This document shows, one piece after another, positions 35,370 to 44,354 of a DNA stretch of 64,000 bases (within the stretch, counting starts at the first letter, position 1; the number at the start of each line of letters is the position of its first letter). Source of the DNA: JBLMZI01 sp050258755. GTDB taxonomy: Bacteria; Bacillota; Syntrophomonadia; Syntrophomonadales; DTU052. The notes below the pieces were generated by a model. It made no database searches. It saw only the letters and a list, made by a program, of their open reading frames with translations, and was not told the origin of the DNA. A program made the position numbers and the translations under genes. The stretch is taken from assembly GCA_050258755.1 (NCBI GenBank), contig JBLMZI010000004.1:248001-312000 (forward strand), in the 5' to 3' direction.

Positions 35370-35574
35370 CGTAATGCCTCCTCATCCTGGTTCCGTTCAC
35401 CGGCGGGGCCAAATCAGGCCGCTGGGTGAGATGGTTTTTTCTAAACCTTTCGACAAATTATACCGCATCAACTGCCTGAATGCCAGATCTTTGCCGTGTT
35501 TCCCCTGTTTGAGTGGTTTCCAGGGTAATAAAAAAGGGCTTTGCGTGGTATGGCTGAACCGTTCGCATTGCCCG

Positions 35575-36201
35575 CTATTCCTTCTTTTCCGATTCTTCCC
35601 GGGTCTCCAGGGCTTTTCGCCGGGCCGCCCGTCTTTTCCGTTTTCGATGCCGCCAGTACCAGGTGAGTCCCCACAGCAAGAGCAGTACCCCGGCAAACAT
35701 GGCGATCGTGCCTGCCCAGTCGCCGGTCTTCACCAGATAATCCCCGAGCCCGACAAAAAAGAGGATCAAAGGCAGTTTCCCGATGACCGAGGCGATCAGG
35801 AAGAGCCAGAAATTGACTCGGGAAATCCCGGCGCCGGCCGAAATTGCCTGGGCTGGCACCACCGGTATCGCCCGGCCGATTAAGATCGTGATAAAGGCAA
35901 TATGCGGCGGAATTTCGGTTAACTCGAACCGGGTCCGGTTGGCAAACCACTTTTTCAGCCGCCGCCAGCGCCCCAACCGGGCGAGCCAGTACAAAGTCAC
36001 GGTTCCGCAGGTCGAACCGACCCAGGCGATCAGGGTTCCCCACCAGACACCGTAGACCAAACCCGCGGCGCCTGCCAGGATGGGAAACGGGAAGATCGGC
36101 AGCACAGATTGCATATAAAACAGCAGAATGGCGACCGTCGGCCCGGCCGGGCCGATTTGCCGAAGCCAGGTGGCGGTTGCGTTAACACTTTGAAAGTCCA
36201 C
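35575..36201 (-). CDS. TVP38/TMEM64 (VTT, DedA-like) membrane protein
   Basis: 208 residues with about five hydrophobic segments. The VTT-domain core is FPFPILAGAAGLVYGVWWGTLIAWVGSTCGTVTLYWLAR, followed by the conserved re-entrant-loop region GRAIPVVPAQAISAGAGIS. Family members are thought to act as lipid scramblases or flippases or to maintain membrane potential; the substrate here is unknown. A very basic C-terminal tail (RHRKRKRRAARRK) would lie in the cytoplasm. The GTG at 36201 shares one base with the TAG of the upstream hydrolase gene and has GGAGGG at 6 nt, so the two are translationally coupled. Confidence 0.85.
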   Translation of the reverse strand: MDFQSVNATATWLRQIGPAGPTVAILLFYMQSVLPIFPFPILAGAAGLVYGVWWGTLIAWVGSTCGTVTLYWLARLGRWRRLKKWFANRTRFELTEIPPHIAFITILIGRAIPVVPAQAISAGAGISRVNFWLFLIASVIGKLPLILFFVGLGDYLVKTGDWAGTIAMFAGVLLLLWGLTWYWRHRKRKRRAARRKALETREESEKKE

Positions 36202-36971
36202 TAGGCACCCTCCAGGAGCATGGTTTTGCGCAGCCAGTTCAAGGTCACAGCTTCCCGTTCATCCTTATGCCGCTCGAACCGGTGATCCGCCTCGGGTACG
36301 AGGTGCAGTTCAGCCGGGCCGGAAACCAAATCGGCGATTTTCCTTGCATTCTCCGGATCGACGGTATCGTCGGCCAGGCCCTGCACGATCAGGACCGGAC
36401 TCGAAATTCGGCGGCCATACCGGGCGAAGTCGTGATTCGGGAAATCGGCGGCGAATCCGGGCCGAATGCGGTAGATGCCCGCACCGTCTGGCACGCTGAC
36501 CGCCTCATCCTTCCCGGATTCGTGGTCAAATAATCGAAGAATCGGTGCAAAACAGCCTGGGAGATCCACCGGCGCGGACCAGAGCACCAGACCGGCGAGA
36601 TCCGCCGTCTCCGATCCAGCCGCCAGCGCGGTGGTGCCGCCGAAACTTCGGCCCAGTAACACGATTCGGGTCGGATGACGTTCCCGCACCCACGCGATCA
36701 CCGCCTTCAAATCGGCCACCTGGCGGCTGAGCGTGATCGATTCAAAATCACCTTCGCTTTGCCCGCAGCCGGTGAAATCGAAGCCGATCACGGCTCCGCC
36801 GATCGCATTCACTTTACGGGCAAATACCGCAAGCCGGCCTGTGTTTTCCTTGGCCCCACGGAACCCGTGGCACGCAATGACGGAAAAATCATGCCGGTCT
36901 GACGGAAGATATTCAATGGCGGCCAGCCGGGCTTTCGAACCACCCGGCAGCCACAGGATTTTCTCATCCAC
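36201..36971 (-). CDS. Alpha/beta hydrolase
   Basis: 256 residues, soluble, single-domain. The elements are the oxyanion region CHGFRGAKENTG, nucleophile elbow GRSFGG (Ser), GLADDTVD (Asp) and EADHRFERH (His). GFDFTGCGQSEGDF is typical of the serine aminopeptidase-type/BAAT-like esterases. The substrate is unknown; an acyl ester or thioester is likely. GTG at 36971 lies in GGATTACCAAGAGTG. It follows the ylaI-type gene by 27 bp and overlaps the VTT gene by one base. Confidence 0.85.
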   Translation of the reverse strand: MDEKILWLPGGSKARLAAIEYLPSDRHDFSVIACHGFRGAKENTGRLAVFARKVNAIGGAVIGFDFTGCGQSEGDFESITLSRQVADLKAVIAWVRERHPTRIVLLGRSFGGTTALAAGSETADLAGLVLWSAPVDLPGCFAPILRLFDHESGKDEAVSVPDGAGIYRIRPGFAADFPNHDFARYGRRISSPVLIVQGLADDTVDPENARKIADLVSGPAELHLVPEADHRFERHKDEREAVTLNWLRKTMLLEGA

Positions 36972-36998
36972 TCTTGGTAATCCTTCTATGTTCGATCA

Positions 36999-37172
36999 TT
37001 ACATCGGCTTTTTCGGCTTTTGTTGATCCTCTGACTCGTAGCGGACCCGATTGCTGCACATGTCGCAGATAAACGTCGTTGTTTGCGGATTCTCGCTGAG
37101 TTTTTTGAAATCCTTATGATCCGGTTCCACACCCGTGACTTTGCCGCAAAGGGCGCAGCGTGCTTCCAACAT
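36999..37172 (-). CDS. ylaI: YlaI-like small zinc-ribbon protein (DUF2197)
   Basis: A 57-residue gene that is easily missed. It starts at ATG 37172, 8 nt after a perfect GGAGG, and ends at TAA 36999. Two CxxC pairs (CALC at residues 6-9 and CDMC at 36-39) should bind one zinc. The sequence around them (ARCALCGK, then TTTFICDMCSNRVRYESE) matches the pattern of Bacillus YlaI, a conserved Firmicute protein of unknown function. It sits between the Lon-like protease gene (27 bp upstream) and the alpha/beta hydrolase gene in one minus-strand run. Confidence 0.82.
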   Translation of the reverse strand: MLEARCALCGKVTGVEPDHKDFKKLSENPQTTTFICDMCSNRVRYESEDQQKPKKPM

Positions 37173-37199
37173 AAGCTTATCCTCCCCAACCCTTCTTTA

Positions 37200-39671
37200 T
37201 TATCGCTCTCTCCGGGCCGCCATCCGCCGAATCGCCCGTGCTTCCCGGCTTCTGCCCGAAGGATCGTGGCCGGCCCGGCGGCTGTCCGCCATCTGCCACA
37301 GCCGCTTGTTCGCCCGGTAATGAACGCTGTCCTTGGTGTATTCGCCGCTCGCTTCCAATTCCCCGGCCGGCACCCCGGTCAGCAGTTCCAATCCCTGATC
37401 GACCGTTTCCACCGCCCAGATATTGAACAAGCCCTTTTCCGCCGCCGCCACGACTTCGTCCGACAGCATCAGATTCCGAACGTTTCGGCGCGGAATCATG
37501 ACGCCCTGTTGGCCGTTCAGGCCTTTAATCCGGCACACCTTGAAAAAGCCTTCAATCTTTTCATTCACACCGCCGATGGGCTGGATTTCGCCATTCTGGT
37601 TGACCGAGCCGGTCACCGCGATTCCCTGGCGGATCGGCAGTTCGGCCAGACTGGAAATGATGGCGTACAGCTCGGTGCTGGAGGCGCTGTCGCCGTCCAC
37701 GCCTTCATACGTCTGCTCGAAGGTCACGCTCGCCGACAGGGACAGCGGTTTATCCTGGGCGTATTTTCCGCCGAGATAGCCGTTCAGGGTCAGAACCCCT
37801 TTGGAATGGACCCGTCCGCTCATCCGAGTCTCGCGCTCGATGTTCACCAAGCCTTTTTCCCCCATAAAGGTCTTGGCGGTAATGCGGGACGGCTTCCCGA
37901 AGGCGTAATCGCCAATCGAATAGACGGCCAGCCCGTTGATTTCGCCGATTCGCTCACCGGTAACATCGATCATCAGCAGGTCATCCTCGATCATTTCCAT
38001 GATCTTTTCTTCAATCATGTTGGACCGGTAAATCTTCTGTTCAATGGCGTGTTCGACATCCTCGTGCTCCACCACGGTTTTCCCGGTGTGTGCGGCCCAG
38101 GCGCTCGCTTCGCAGATCACGTCGCTCAGCTGGTTGAACTGGGTGGAGAGCTTATCCTGATCCTCGGCCATCCAGGTGCCGTAATCGACCACCCGGGCCA
38201 CCGCGCCCGGCGTGAAATGGAGCAGGTGCTCATCCTTGACCGTACAGGCGATAAACGCCGCGTACTGGTGCAGCTGGCTCTCGGTACGGTCCATCTCAGT
38301 GTCAAACTCCGCTTTGATCTTGAACAGCTTGGAAAAATCCTCGTCATGGGTTCTGAGTATGTAATGAACCGTGGGATCGCCGATAATGATCACTTTGACA
38401 TTGAGCGGAATCGGCTCGGGCTGCAACGTATCGCCGCCGCCCAGGCTCAGCGATTTCATCGCGCTTTCAATCGTGATTTCCCGGTTTTTCAGCACCCGTT
38501 TCAGCGTCTCCCAGGCCATGAAGCTGCGAATCAGATCATAAAAATTCAGGATCAGATAGCCGCCGTTGGCCCGATGAAAAGCGCCCGCCCGGATCTTGGT
38601 GAAGTCGGTGGATAAAACCCCGAATTCGCCTTCATATTCGACCGACCCGAACAACCGGTTATAGGTTGGATTCGTTTCATAAACCACCGGCGCGTGCCGG
38701 GCATCGGCATTGTCGACGACCAGATTGACCCGGTAGCGGCGCAAAATATGCCGCCGTTCCAGCCGTTTGAATAAAAGCAGCGGATTCTGACCGTCCTCCT
38801 GGTCGCCAAACACGTCCAGGTTTTCAAGCATGTCGAAAAACATCTGCTCCAGGTATTCCACGATTTTGCGGTGGCTTCGATAGCTGTCGAACAGGGTGAA
38901 AAAATACGGCGCCAGGACTTTCCGGGCCATGTCCTGTTCCAGCAGCCGCAGCCGCTCGCGCAGGTTTTTCTCCATTTCCCGGTAGACCCGGACCGATTCG
39001 TTAACCTTTTCCTGCACCTCCCGGGCCGGTTCCATCAATTCGCGCTTTTCGTCACTCGTCAGTTCGGCGAATTCCTCAATGGTTAACGGCCGGCCGTCGA
39101 TCAGCGGCACGGTCGTCACCCCGGACTGGGTCCGGGCGATCGAAAGCCCGTGTTTACGCGCGGTGGCCTCCAATTCGGCATACATTTGGCCGGTGGCTTC
39201 GTAAAACTGGCTCAGCAGCGCATTTCGAGCCGCTTCAAACTCCTCGCTGTTAAACGCCTTGGGCACAACGCTCCAAACCCGAATCGTGAGGTGCTCGATG
39301 TCGCGGGCAAACCGTCTGCCCATGCCGCCAGGCAGCTGAATGACGTTGGGCCGGTCGTGGTCGTCGAAATTAAAGACATAGCACCAGTCATCCGGTGCCG
39401 GCATTTCAGCCGCCTTTTTGGCCGCGAGATTTTTAGCTGCCGTAACCCGCCCGCTTCCGGGCGGTCCGCTCAAGAACAGGTTATACCCCCGGGAATCGAC
39501 CTCCAGGCCGTATTCGATGGATTTCAAGGCCCGAACCTGCCCGACGATGCCAGGAACCGGCTCAATTTCCGACGTATCCTTGAACCCGAAAACCGAGGCG
39601 TCACATGTTTTGCGAAGCTCGCCCGCCGATAATTTCCATTGTGTACCGTTCAGACCCACCCACTCCTTCAC
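37200..39671 (-). CDS. Lon-like ATP-dependent protease (AAA_32 family)
   Basis: 823 residues. The N-terminal region has PVPGIVGQVRALKSIEYGLEV, then the nucleotide-binding loop SGPPGSGRVTAAK, in which Arg replaces the usual Walker A Lys, as is common in this branch. A helical insertion (~190-270, long charged coiled coil) follows. ANGGYLILNFYDLI and IIIGDP belong to the AAA core. The C-terminal Lon protease domain has the Ser-Lys dyad: Ser at about 661 in GDSASSTE and Lys at about 703 in GGVNEKIEG. The last ~40 residues are basic. It probably degrades misfolded or regulatory proteins. The first codon is uncertain: GTG at 39671 is used, but it overlaps an AAGGAG that could serve a GTG at 39659. 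Confidence 0.88.
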   Translation of the reverse strand: MKEWVGLNGTQWKLSAGELRKTCDASVFGFKDTSEIEPVPGIVGQVRALKSIEYGLEVDSRGYNLFLSGPPGSGRVTAAKNLAAKKAAEMPAPDDWCYVFNFDDHDRPNVIQLPGGMGRRFARDIEHLTIRVWSVVPKAFNSEEFEAARNALLSQFYEATGQMYAELEATARKHGLSIARTQSGVTTVPLIDGRPLTIEEFAELTSDEKRELMEPAREVQEKVNESVRVYREMEKNLRERLRLLEQDMARKVLAPYFFTLFDSYRSHRKIVEYLEQMFFDMLENLDVFGDQEDGQNPLLLFKRLERRHILRRYRVNLVVDNADARHAPVVYETNPTYNRLFGSVEYEGEFGVLSTDFTKIRAGAFHRANGGYLILNFYDLIRSFMAWETLKRVLKNREITIESAMKSLSLGGGDTLQPEPIPLNVKVIIIGDPTVHYILRTHDEDFSKLFKIKAEFDTEMDRTESQLHQYAAFIACTVKDEHLLHFTPGAVARVVDYGTWMAEDQDKLSTQFNQLSDVICEASAWAAHTGKTVVEHEDVEHAIEQKIYRSNMIEEKIMEMIEDDLLMIDVTGERIGEINGLAVYSIGDYAFGKPSRITAKTFMGEKGLVNIERETRMSGRVHSKGVLTLNGYLGGKYAQDKPLSLSASVTFEQTYEGVDGDSASSTELYAIISSLAELPIRQGIAVTGSVNQNGEIQPIGGVNEKIEGFFKVCRIKGLNGQQGVMIPRRNVRNLMLSDEVVAAAEKGLFNIWAVETVDQGLELLTGVPAGELEASGEYTKDSVHYRANKRLWQMADSRRAGHDPSGRSREARAIRRMAARRER

Positions 39672-39698
39672 GCTGTATTTCTCTGTCTGGAATGATGT

Positions 39699-40523
39699 TT
39701 AATCGAAGGTAAACGTCTGACCGGTTTCCCCTTTGCGGACCGAGGAACCCAGATGCGAATACATCAAGGCTGCCGGCACAAACCCGGTACAGTGGGAAAC
39801 CACGATCGTTTCAAGGTCCATTTCCTTCAGCCGGTCAAAGGTTTGGGTCAGCCGTTCCGTCGATGCGGTCACCAGATGGGTTCCGCCCACCCAGGCGAGC
39901 ACCCGGCGGTTCCCGGTGATCCGGCGCGCGTATTCGATGGTGTTGATCATGCCAGCATGCGCACAGCCGCTGATCACAATCAACCCGTTCGGATGATCGA
40001 TGACCAGCGCCAGTTCCTCGGGCAGCTCGTCTTTTTCCTGTTCCCGGCCGCGCTGTACCGCAAACAGCCCGCCGACATCCTCAAAATCGGTTTCGCGCGG
40101 AATCGCGCCGGTAATCCACACTTTCGGCAGGATTTCGGTGGGTGTTTCGATATGTATGATCCGGCCGCCCGCGTTTTCGATGGTTTCCCGTTTGGGCATG
40201 CCGATATCCCAGGTGCCGGGCAGTCCGGCAAACTTGGGGTAAAACGCGTCCGCATGGATGTAGATGTCTTTCGACCCCAGGACTTCGAGGACGGGAAGAA
40301 GCCCGCGGGTATGATCCAGGTGGCCATGGCTGATTACGATGGCATGCACCGCCTCGGGCTGGATGCCAAGCGTTTTCAAATTGGCCGCCGCCGCACCGGC
40401 ATGGCCAACATCAAAAATCAATAAATGATCGTCGACCTTGACCAACATCCCCTGGCCGTATTCAGCGCACAGATTGAAGGTCGGGGCTGTGTTCTCAACC
40501 AGAAATGTAACATCGACTTTCAC
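39699..40523 (-). CDS. Metallo-beta-lactamase fold hydrolase (DHPS-like group)
   Basis: 274 residues. The zinc motif is SHGHLDHTRGL, with further ligands in GCAHAG and VSHCTG. The overall order (NTAPTFNLCAEYGQGMLVKV at the N-terminus, ISGCAHAGMINTIEYA, a late GGTHLV) matches the MJ0301/dihydropterin-aminobenzene-phosphate synthase-like group of MBL proteins. The real substrate is unknown. ATG at 40523 is behind GGAGGG. On the minus strand TGGTATGAT (-10 at 40558-40553, extended) may be its promoter. It is the first gene of a five-gene minus-strand run with the Lon-like protease 27 bp downstream. Confidence 0.85.
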   Translation of the reverse strand: MKVDVTFLVENTAPTFNLCAEYGQGMLVKVDDHLLIFDVGHAGAAAANLKTLGIQPEAVHAIVISHGHLDHTRGLLPVLEVLGSKDIYIHADAFYPKFAGLPGTWDIGMPKRETIENAGGRIIHIETPTEILPKVWITGAIPRETDFEDVGGLFAVQRGREQEKDELPEELALVIDHPNGLIVISGCAHAGMINTIEYARRITGNRRVLAWVGGTHLVTASTERLTQTFDRLKEMDLETIVVSHCTGFVPAALMYSHLGSSVRKGETGQTFTFD

Positions 40524-40707
40524 GGGATAGCCCTCCTGCCGCTTTTGTCAATATCATACCATATTTGCTGACTTGCTTCGCATCCGGATTCCGATAAAAC
40601 CCCGGTTTTGTCCGTCGCAGGGGCGATAGCAATACGGTAGTAATGGAAAAACAGCAAGGCTCATTTTGTATTTGAAATCAGAATGGAAGAATGATTGGAT
40701 CACTCTA

Positions 40708-40797
40708 GCGGGTAAAGGTGGTTCCGCAATCCCGAAGCAAGCCGCGGATGTATAGGCGAGGAGTCGCCCGGCTCAGCCCGGAGCCAGCTTTACCCGC
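40708..40797. repeat. 90-bp hairpin repeat related to the 31.4-kb element
   Basis: GCGGGTAAAGGTGGTTC at the left pairs with GAGCCAGCTTTACCCGC at 40781-40797, with 2 mismatches in 17. The loop contains CCGCAATCCCGAAGCAAGCC and GTATAGGCGAGGAG, nearly the same as 31505-31544. It lies in the 295-bp gap between an acyl-CoA dehydrogenase stop and the MBL operon promoter; nothing else is recognisable in that gap. Confidence 0.7.
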
Positions 40798-40818
40798 AAC
40801 ACCCGCCAGAACCGAGTG

Positions 40819-41958
40819 CTACAGCAGTGAGGTGATTACCGCATTATGAATGTCGTTGGTGCCTTCAAGGGTCGGCAGGATTTTGGCGTCACGGTAGAGT
40901 TTCTCGATCGAATTCCCTTTGATGTAACCATAGCCGCCCATAATATCCAGGGCTTCGCCGACCACATCCACCGCCGCCGTGGTGCCGGCGATCTTGGCCA
41001 TTGAGGAGGCCATGGTCGATTCATCGTTGCGGTCAATCAGCCAGCAGGCCTTCCAGACCAGCAGCCGGGCCGCCTCAATCTGGGCCGCCATTTTCGCAAA
41101 GGTAAAGGACAAAGCCTGGTTCTCGTAAATACTCCGCCCGAATTGACGGCGTTCCCGGGCATAAGCCAGGGCTTTCTCGAAAGCGCTCCGGGCCAGGCCG
41201 ACTCCGGTTGCGCCGATCAGGACTTTTGAGCGGTCGATTTCCTGGGTCACCATTAAATACCCGCTGCCGACTTCGCCGAGCAGGTTTCGGGCGGGAACCG
41301 CCAGGTTGTTGAGCCGCATCTGACAGGTATGCGCATAGCGGATACCCATTTTGCGCCTGATCTGGGCCACTTCCAGGCCGTCGGCGCTGCCTGGGACCAG
41401 AAATGCCGCCATGGTCGACCGGGCCCGGGAAGGGTCCAGGGTCGCAAAGCAGATGATAAAATCGGCGACCGTGCCATTGACCAGGTATTCCTTGGTGCCA
41501 TTGATCACATACTGGCCGTCATCCAGCTTGGCCGATGCAGTCATTGCGCCGATATCCGATCCGGCCCCGGGTTCGGTAGCCGCTATTGCGGCCAGGCAGG
41601 GCTTTTTCTGGGTTAAACGCGGCAGATAGTATTGTTTTTGTTCCTGGCTGCCGAACAGATCGATAAAACTGGCGGCGTGCAGGTTATATGAAACGACGGT
41701 GGCCAGACCGGCACAGACCGCGCCAATTTCCTCCATATACAAGGCACAGGTGAAGGCGTCGATGCCCCGGCCGCCGTATTCCACTGCCACAGTCGGGGTC
41801 AGCAGGTTTTCTCGGGCCAGAATGTTGACCAGCGAGAAATCAAAGCGGTCGTCGCCGGCTTCGTCCAATTGTAAAGCCTGGCTCTCCATCGCCGGGGCCA
41901 AAGTGCGGATTTCCTCAATCAGCTGGTTTTGCTTCTGGGTGAGTTCAAAGCTTACCAT
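40819..41958 (-). CDS. Acyl-CoA dehydrogenase
   Basis: 379 residues, a normal-length flavoprotein that oxidises acyl-CoA to 2-enoyl-CoA and passes electrons to an electron-transfer flavoprotein. The signatures are AATEPGAGSDIGAMTASA (flavin/substrate loop), RRQFGRSI, and the C-terminal GGYGYIKGNSIEKLYRDAKI. The catalytic Glu is expected in LEGTNDIH. The chain-length specificity cannot be told. ATG at 41958 lies 8 nt after GGAGG, inside the end of the upstream XRE gene, with a 14-nt overlap in another frame. That makes co-expression with the regulator very likely. No etfAB genes are in the window. Confidence 0.93.
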   Translation of the reverse strand: MVSFELTQKQNQLIEEIRTLAPAMESQALQLDEAGDDRFDFSLVNILARENLLTPTVAVEYGGRGIDAFTCALYMEEIGAVCAGLATVVSYNLHAASFIDLFGSQEQKQYYLPRLTQKKPCLAAIAATEPGAGSDIGAMTASAKLDDGQYVINGTKEYLVNGTVADFIICFATLDPSRARSTMAAFLVPGSADGLEVAQIRRKMGIRYAHTCQMRLNNLAVPARNLLGEVGSGYLMVTQEIDRSKVLIGATGVGLARSAFEKALAYARERRQFGRSIYENQALSFTFAKMAAQIEAARLLVWKACWLIDRNDESTMASSMAKIAGTTAAVDVVGEALDIMGGYGYIKGNSIEKLYRDAKILPTLEGTNDIHNAVITSLL

Positions 41959-42355
41959 TGTTGTTCCTCCCCAACCGGTATTGCTGCCAGAGGGCGTAAT
42001 CGTAAACGCTTTTGCGGCTTTCCCGCGGCAGCTCCTTCAGGACCTTCACAATCTCCAGAATGTCCTGATTGACGTTCACCACCGCATCGCCGCCAGCCAC
42101 AAACTGAATCGGCTCCGGCGCAAGGGCGTCGATCTCAACATAGTCCGGCTCCATGGCTTCCAGGAAATAGCTGGCCGGCTTGTCGAGCAGCTCCGCGAAT
42201 TTTTGCAGTTGTGCCAGGTACAGCCGGCTCTTTCCTTTCTCATAGTTGGAAAGCGTCGGCTGGGAGCAGCCCAGCATCTTAGCGAGCTGTTCCTGGCTGA
42301 AGCCGGCCTCTTCACGGGCCTGCTGAATCCGCTGTCCCAGCTTCTTGTAACTCAC
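41945..42355 (-). CDS. XRE-family transcriptional regulator
   Basis: 136 residues. The N-terminal helix-turn-helix (about residues 6-62) reads LGQRIQQAREEAGFSQEQLAKMLGCSQPTLSNYEKGKSRL, typical lambda-Cro/SinR type. The C-terminal half has a short helical segment LKELPRESRKSVYDYALWQQYR, often seen in small Firmicute regulators and weakly echoed in the N-terminus of the protein at 62628-63101. GTG at 42355 follows GGAGAGGG. It overlaps the downstream acyl-CoA dehydrogenase and is divergent from a second one, so it probably controls both in response to an acyl-CoA or fatty acid. The ligand is inferred. Confidence 0.88.
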   Translation of the reverse strand: MSYKKLGQRIQQAREEAGFSQEQLAKMLGCSQPTLSNYEKGKSRLYLAQLQKFAELLDKPASYFLEAMEPDYVEIDALAPEPIQFVAGGDAVVNVNQDILEIVKVLKELPRESRKSVYDYALWQQYRLGRNNNGKL

Positions 42356-42492
42356 AAAAAGCCCTCTCCCTTATTTAAAAAAAATCGCTTCAAGCCGTCC
42401 GATGAGACGAATGCGGTTCGCTTCTTATTGTAGCAAGCCTTTGCCCGGAAGAGGAATCCTGATTGGGTCCATCATCCTGTGCATCCAAATCA

Positions 42493-42521
42493 TTGACGAT
42501 CTATTTATTACTATATATTAT
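42493..42521 (+). promoter_or_regulatory. Promoter of the large acyl-CoA dehydrogenase gene
   Basis: TTGACG at 42493-42498, a 17-bp spacer and TATTAT at 42516-42521, in an unusually AT-rich tract. The start codon is at 42567. The AT-rich stretch CTATTTATTACTATATATTA could also be the site bound by the divergent XRE regulator. Confidence 0.65.
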
Positions 42522-42566
42522 AAATATAAAGCTGACTAATATCATTATTTGAGAGGTGGGTGTCAC

Positions 42567-44270
42567 GTGTTATTACTGAATCCCCAAAAATATGAGCGGG
42601 AACATCTCGATCCCCGCGCCAAAGAAATCATGCTGAAAACCATCGATTTCTTCGAAAAGAGGGGTCTCAAAGCCATTAAAGAAGCCGACAAAACCTTCGC
42701 CTGGTATCAGGATTACTGCGATTTCCTGGGCAAAGAAGAGATCTTTGCGGATCTTTTGACCCCGGCGGGTTACGGGAAGCCCGATTCCCGGTGGGACCTG
42801 TGGCGGGTGGCCGAGTTTAACGAAGTATCCAGCTTCTACGGCCTGCACCACCAGTACCTGTATCAGGTCACCATCCTGGGCCTGGGTCCGATTTTCCTCT
42901 CCAAAAACGAAAAAGCGAAACAGAAAGCCGGCCAGCTCCTGCGGGAAGGCTGTTTCTTCGGCTTCGGGCTTTCGGAACGCGCCCACGGCAATGACATTTA
43001 CTCCAACGAAATGCTGCTGACCCCGAAGGGCGACGGGACCTACACCGCTTCCGGCAACAAGTACTACATCGGCAATGGCAACATCGCCCGCATGGTTTCG
43101 ACCTTCGGCAAGATGGCTGACACCGGTGAGTATGTGTTCTTCGCGGTCGATTCCCAGCACCCGAATTTCGAGTGCGTTAAGAAGATTGACACCTCCGGCG
43201 CTCACTGCGCCTATGTTTCCGAGTACAACCTGAACGACTACCCGATCACCGAGGAAGATATCCTTTCCCGGGGACCGGAAGCCTTTGACCATGCGCTGTG
43301 CACGGTCAACATCGGCAAAGCAATGGTCGGCTGGGCCTCGATCGGCGAAACCGAGCACGCGCTCTACGAGTGCCTGCATCACACCTGCAACCGCGATCTG
43401 TATGGCAAGCCGGTTCATTCGTTCCCCCATGTCAGACGGCTGTTCACCGAATCGTACCTGAGAGCGATTGCCATGAAGCTGTACGCACTGCGCGCGATGG
43501 ACTATTTCCGCTCCGCGTCGGATGCGGACCGCCGTTATCTGATGTACAACGCGATCCTCAAGATGAAGGTCTGCCTGCAGGGCGAAAAGATCGCCACCAT
43601 GCTGCTCGACGTGGTCGGTGCCAAAGGCATGGAGCAGGACACTTTCATGGAAATGTTCATCCGGGATACCCCGATGATGCCGCGCCTGGAAGGCACCGCG
43701 CATGTGAATATGGTGCTGGTCAACAAGTTCATGAAGAACTATTTCTTCCAGCATGAAGACCTGCCGGTCATTCCCAAGCGCAACGACATCGCCAATGACG
43801 AGTACGTCTTCAACCAAAAAGGCGGCAAACTCGGCACAGTGCGCTTCGCGGACTTCCACAAGGCCTATGAAGGCTTTAACCTCGGCAATGTGAAGCTGTT
43901 CCTGAAGCAGGTCGAACTGCTGCGTGATTTCCTGGCCACCACCCCACCGTCGGCAGAACAAGCCGCGAACATCGACTACATGATCGGTGTGGGCGAACTC
44001 CTGACCCTGTCCTGCTATGGCCAGCTTATTCTGGAAAACGCCAAGATTTACAACATCGAAGACGATGTCGTGGAAGAAATCTTTGCCTTCCTGATTCGGG
44101 ACTACGCCCAATACGCGCTGTTCCTGCGCACGACTTTTGCGAACACCCCCGAGCAGCTCGCCCTGATCAACCAGATGATTATCGACCCGCCGATTAACAC
44201 CGAGCGGTTTGAACGGATCTGGGCGAAAGACGTTCTCAGCCTGAAGGATGTCTACGTGATGCCCGAATAG
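42567..44270 (+). CDS. Large acyl-CoA dehydrogenase family protein
   Basis: 567 residues, longer than classical acyl-CoA dehydrogenases and nearer the acyl-CoA oxidase/FadE-like size. The middle domain has GFGLSERAHGNDIYSNEM in place of the usual TEPxAGSD loop, and ASGNKYYIGNGNIARMV. The C-terminal helical domain has PRLEGTAHVNMVLVNKFM, whose Glu is at the catalytic position. Another ~150 residues extend beyond it (RFADFHKAYEGFNLGNVKLFLKQVELL). The frame is open from TTG 42549, but GTG at 42567 (MLLLNPQKYEREHLD) follows GAGGTGGG. It is divergent from the XRE/acyl-CoA dehydrogenase pair and ends at a strong terminator. A 512-codon antisense frame is a shadow. Confidence 0.88.
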   Translation: MLLLNPQKYEREHLDPRAKEIMLKTIDFFEKRGLKAIKEADKTFAWYQDYCDFLGKEEIFADLLTPAGYGKPDSRWDLWRVAEFNEVSSFYGLHHQYLYQVTILGLGPIFLSKNEKAKQKAGQLLREGCFFGFGLSERAHGNDIYSNEMLLTPKGDGTYTASGNKYYIGNGNIARMVSTFGKMADTGEYVFFAVDSQHPNFECVKKIDTSGAHCAYVSEYNLNDYPITEEDILSRGPEAFDHALCTVNIGKAMVGWASIGETEHALYECLHHTCNRDLYGKPVHSFPHVRRLFTESYLRAIAMKLYALRAMDYFRSASDADRRYLMYNAILKMKVCLQGEKIATMLLDVVGAKGMEQDTFMEMFIRDTPMMPRLEGTAHVNMVLVNKFMKNYFFQHEDLPVIPKRNDIANDEYVFNQKGGKLGTVRFADFHKAYEGFNLGNVKLFLKQVELLRDFLATTPPSAEQAANIDYMIGVGELLTLSCYGQLILENAKIYNIEDDVVEEIFAFLIRDYAQYALFLRTTFANTPEQLALINQMIIDPPINTERFERIWAKDVLSLKDVYVMPE

Positions 44271-44300
44271 GTTTTGTACTCCCCCATTCGATCAAAATCG

Positions 44301-44336
44301 AAAGCGGGCACCGGTTGAACCGGTGCCCGCTTTTTT
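44301..44336. terminator. Strong bidirectional terminator
   Basis: GCGGGCACCGGTT and its complement form a 13-bp GC-rich stem with T6 after it on the plus strand. The minus strand has CTTTCGATTTT after it. It sits between the convergent acyl-CoA dehydrogenase and penicillin-binding protein genes. Confidence 0.92.
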
Positions 44337-44354
44337 CTCGTCTGAATCGCTTTT

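Noticed and set aside
37200..39671. Inactive ATPase because Walker A ends in GSGR instead of GKT/GKS
   Set aside because: Arg at this position is common in the Lon-like AAA_32 branch and the Ser-Lys protease dyad is intact, so it is not evidence of a dead enzyme.
42573..44111. 512-codon antisense frame under the large acyl-CoA dehydrogenase
   Set aside because: No ribosome site or recognisable motif; low-complexity His/Val/Gly composition typical of antisense shadows in high-GC DNA.
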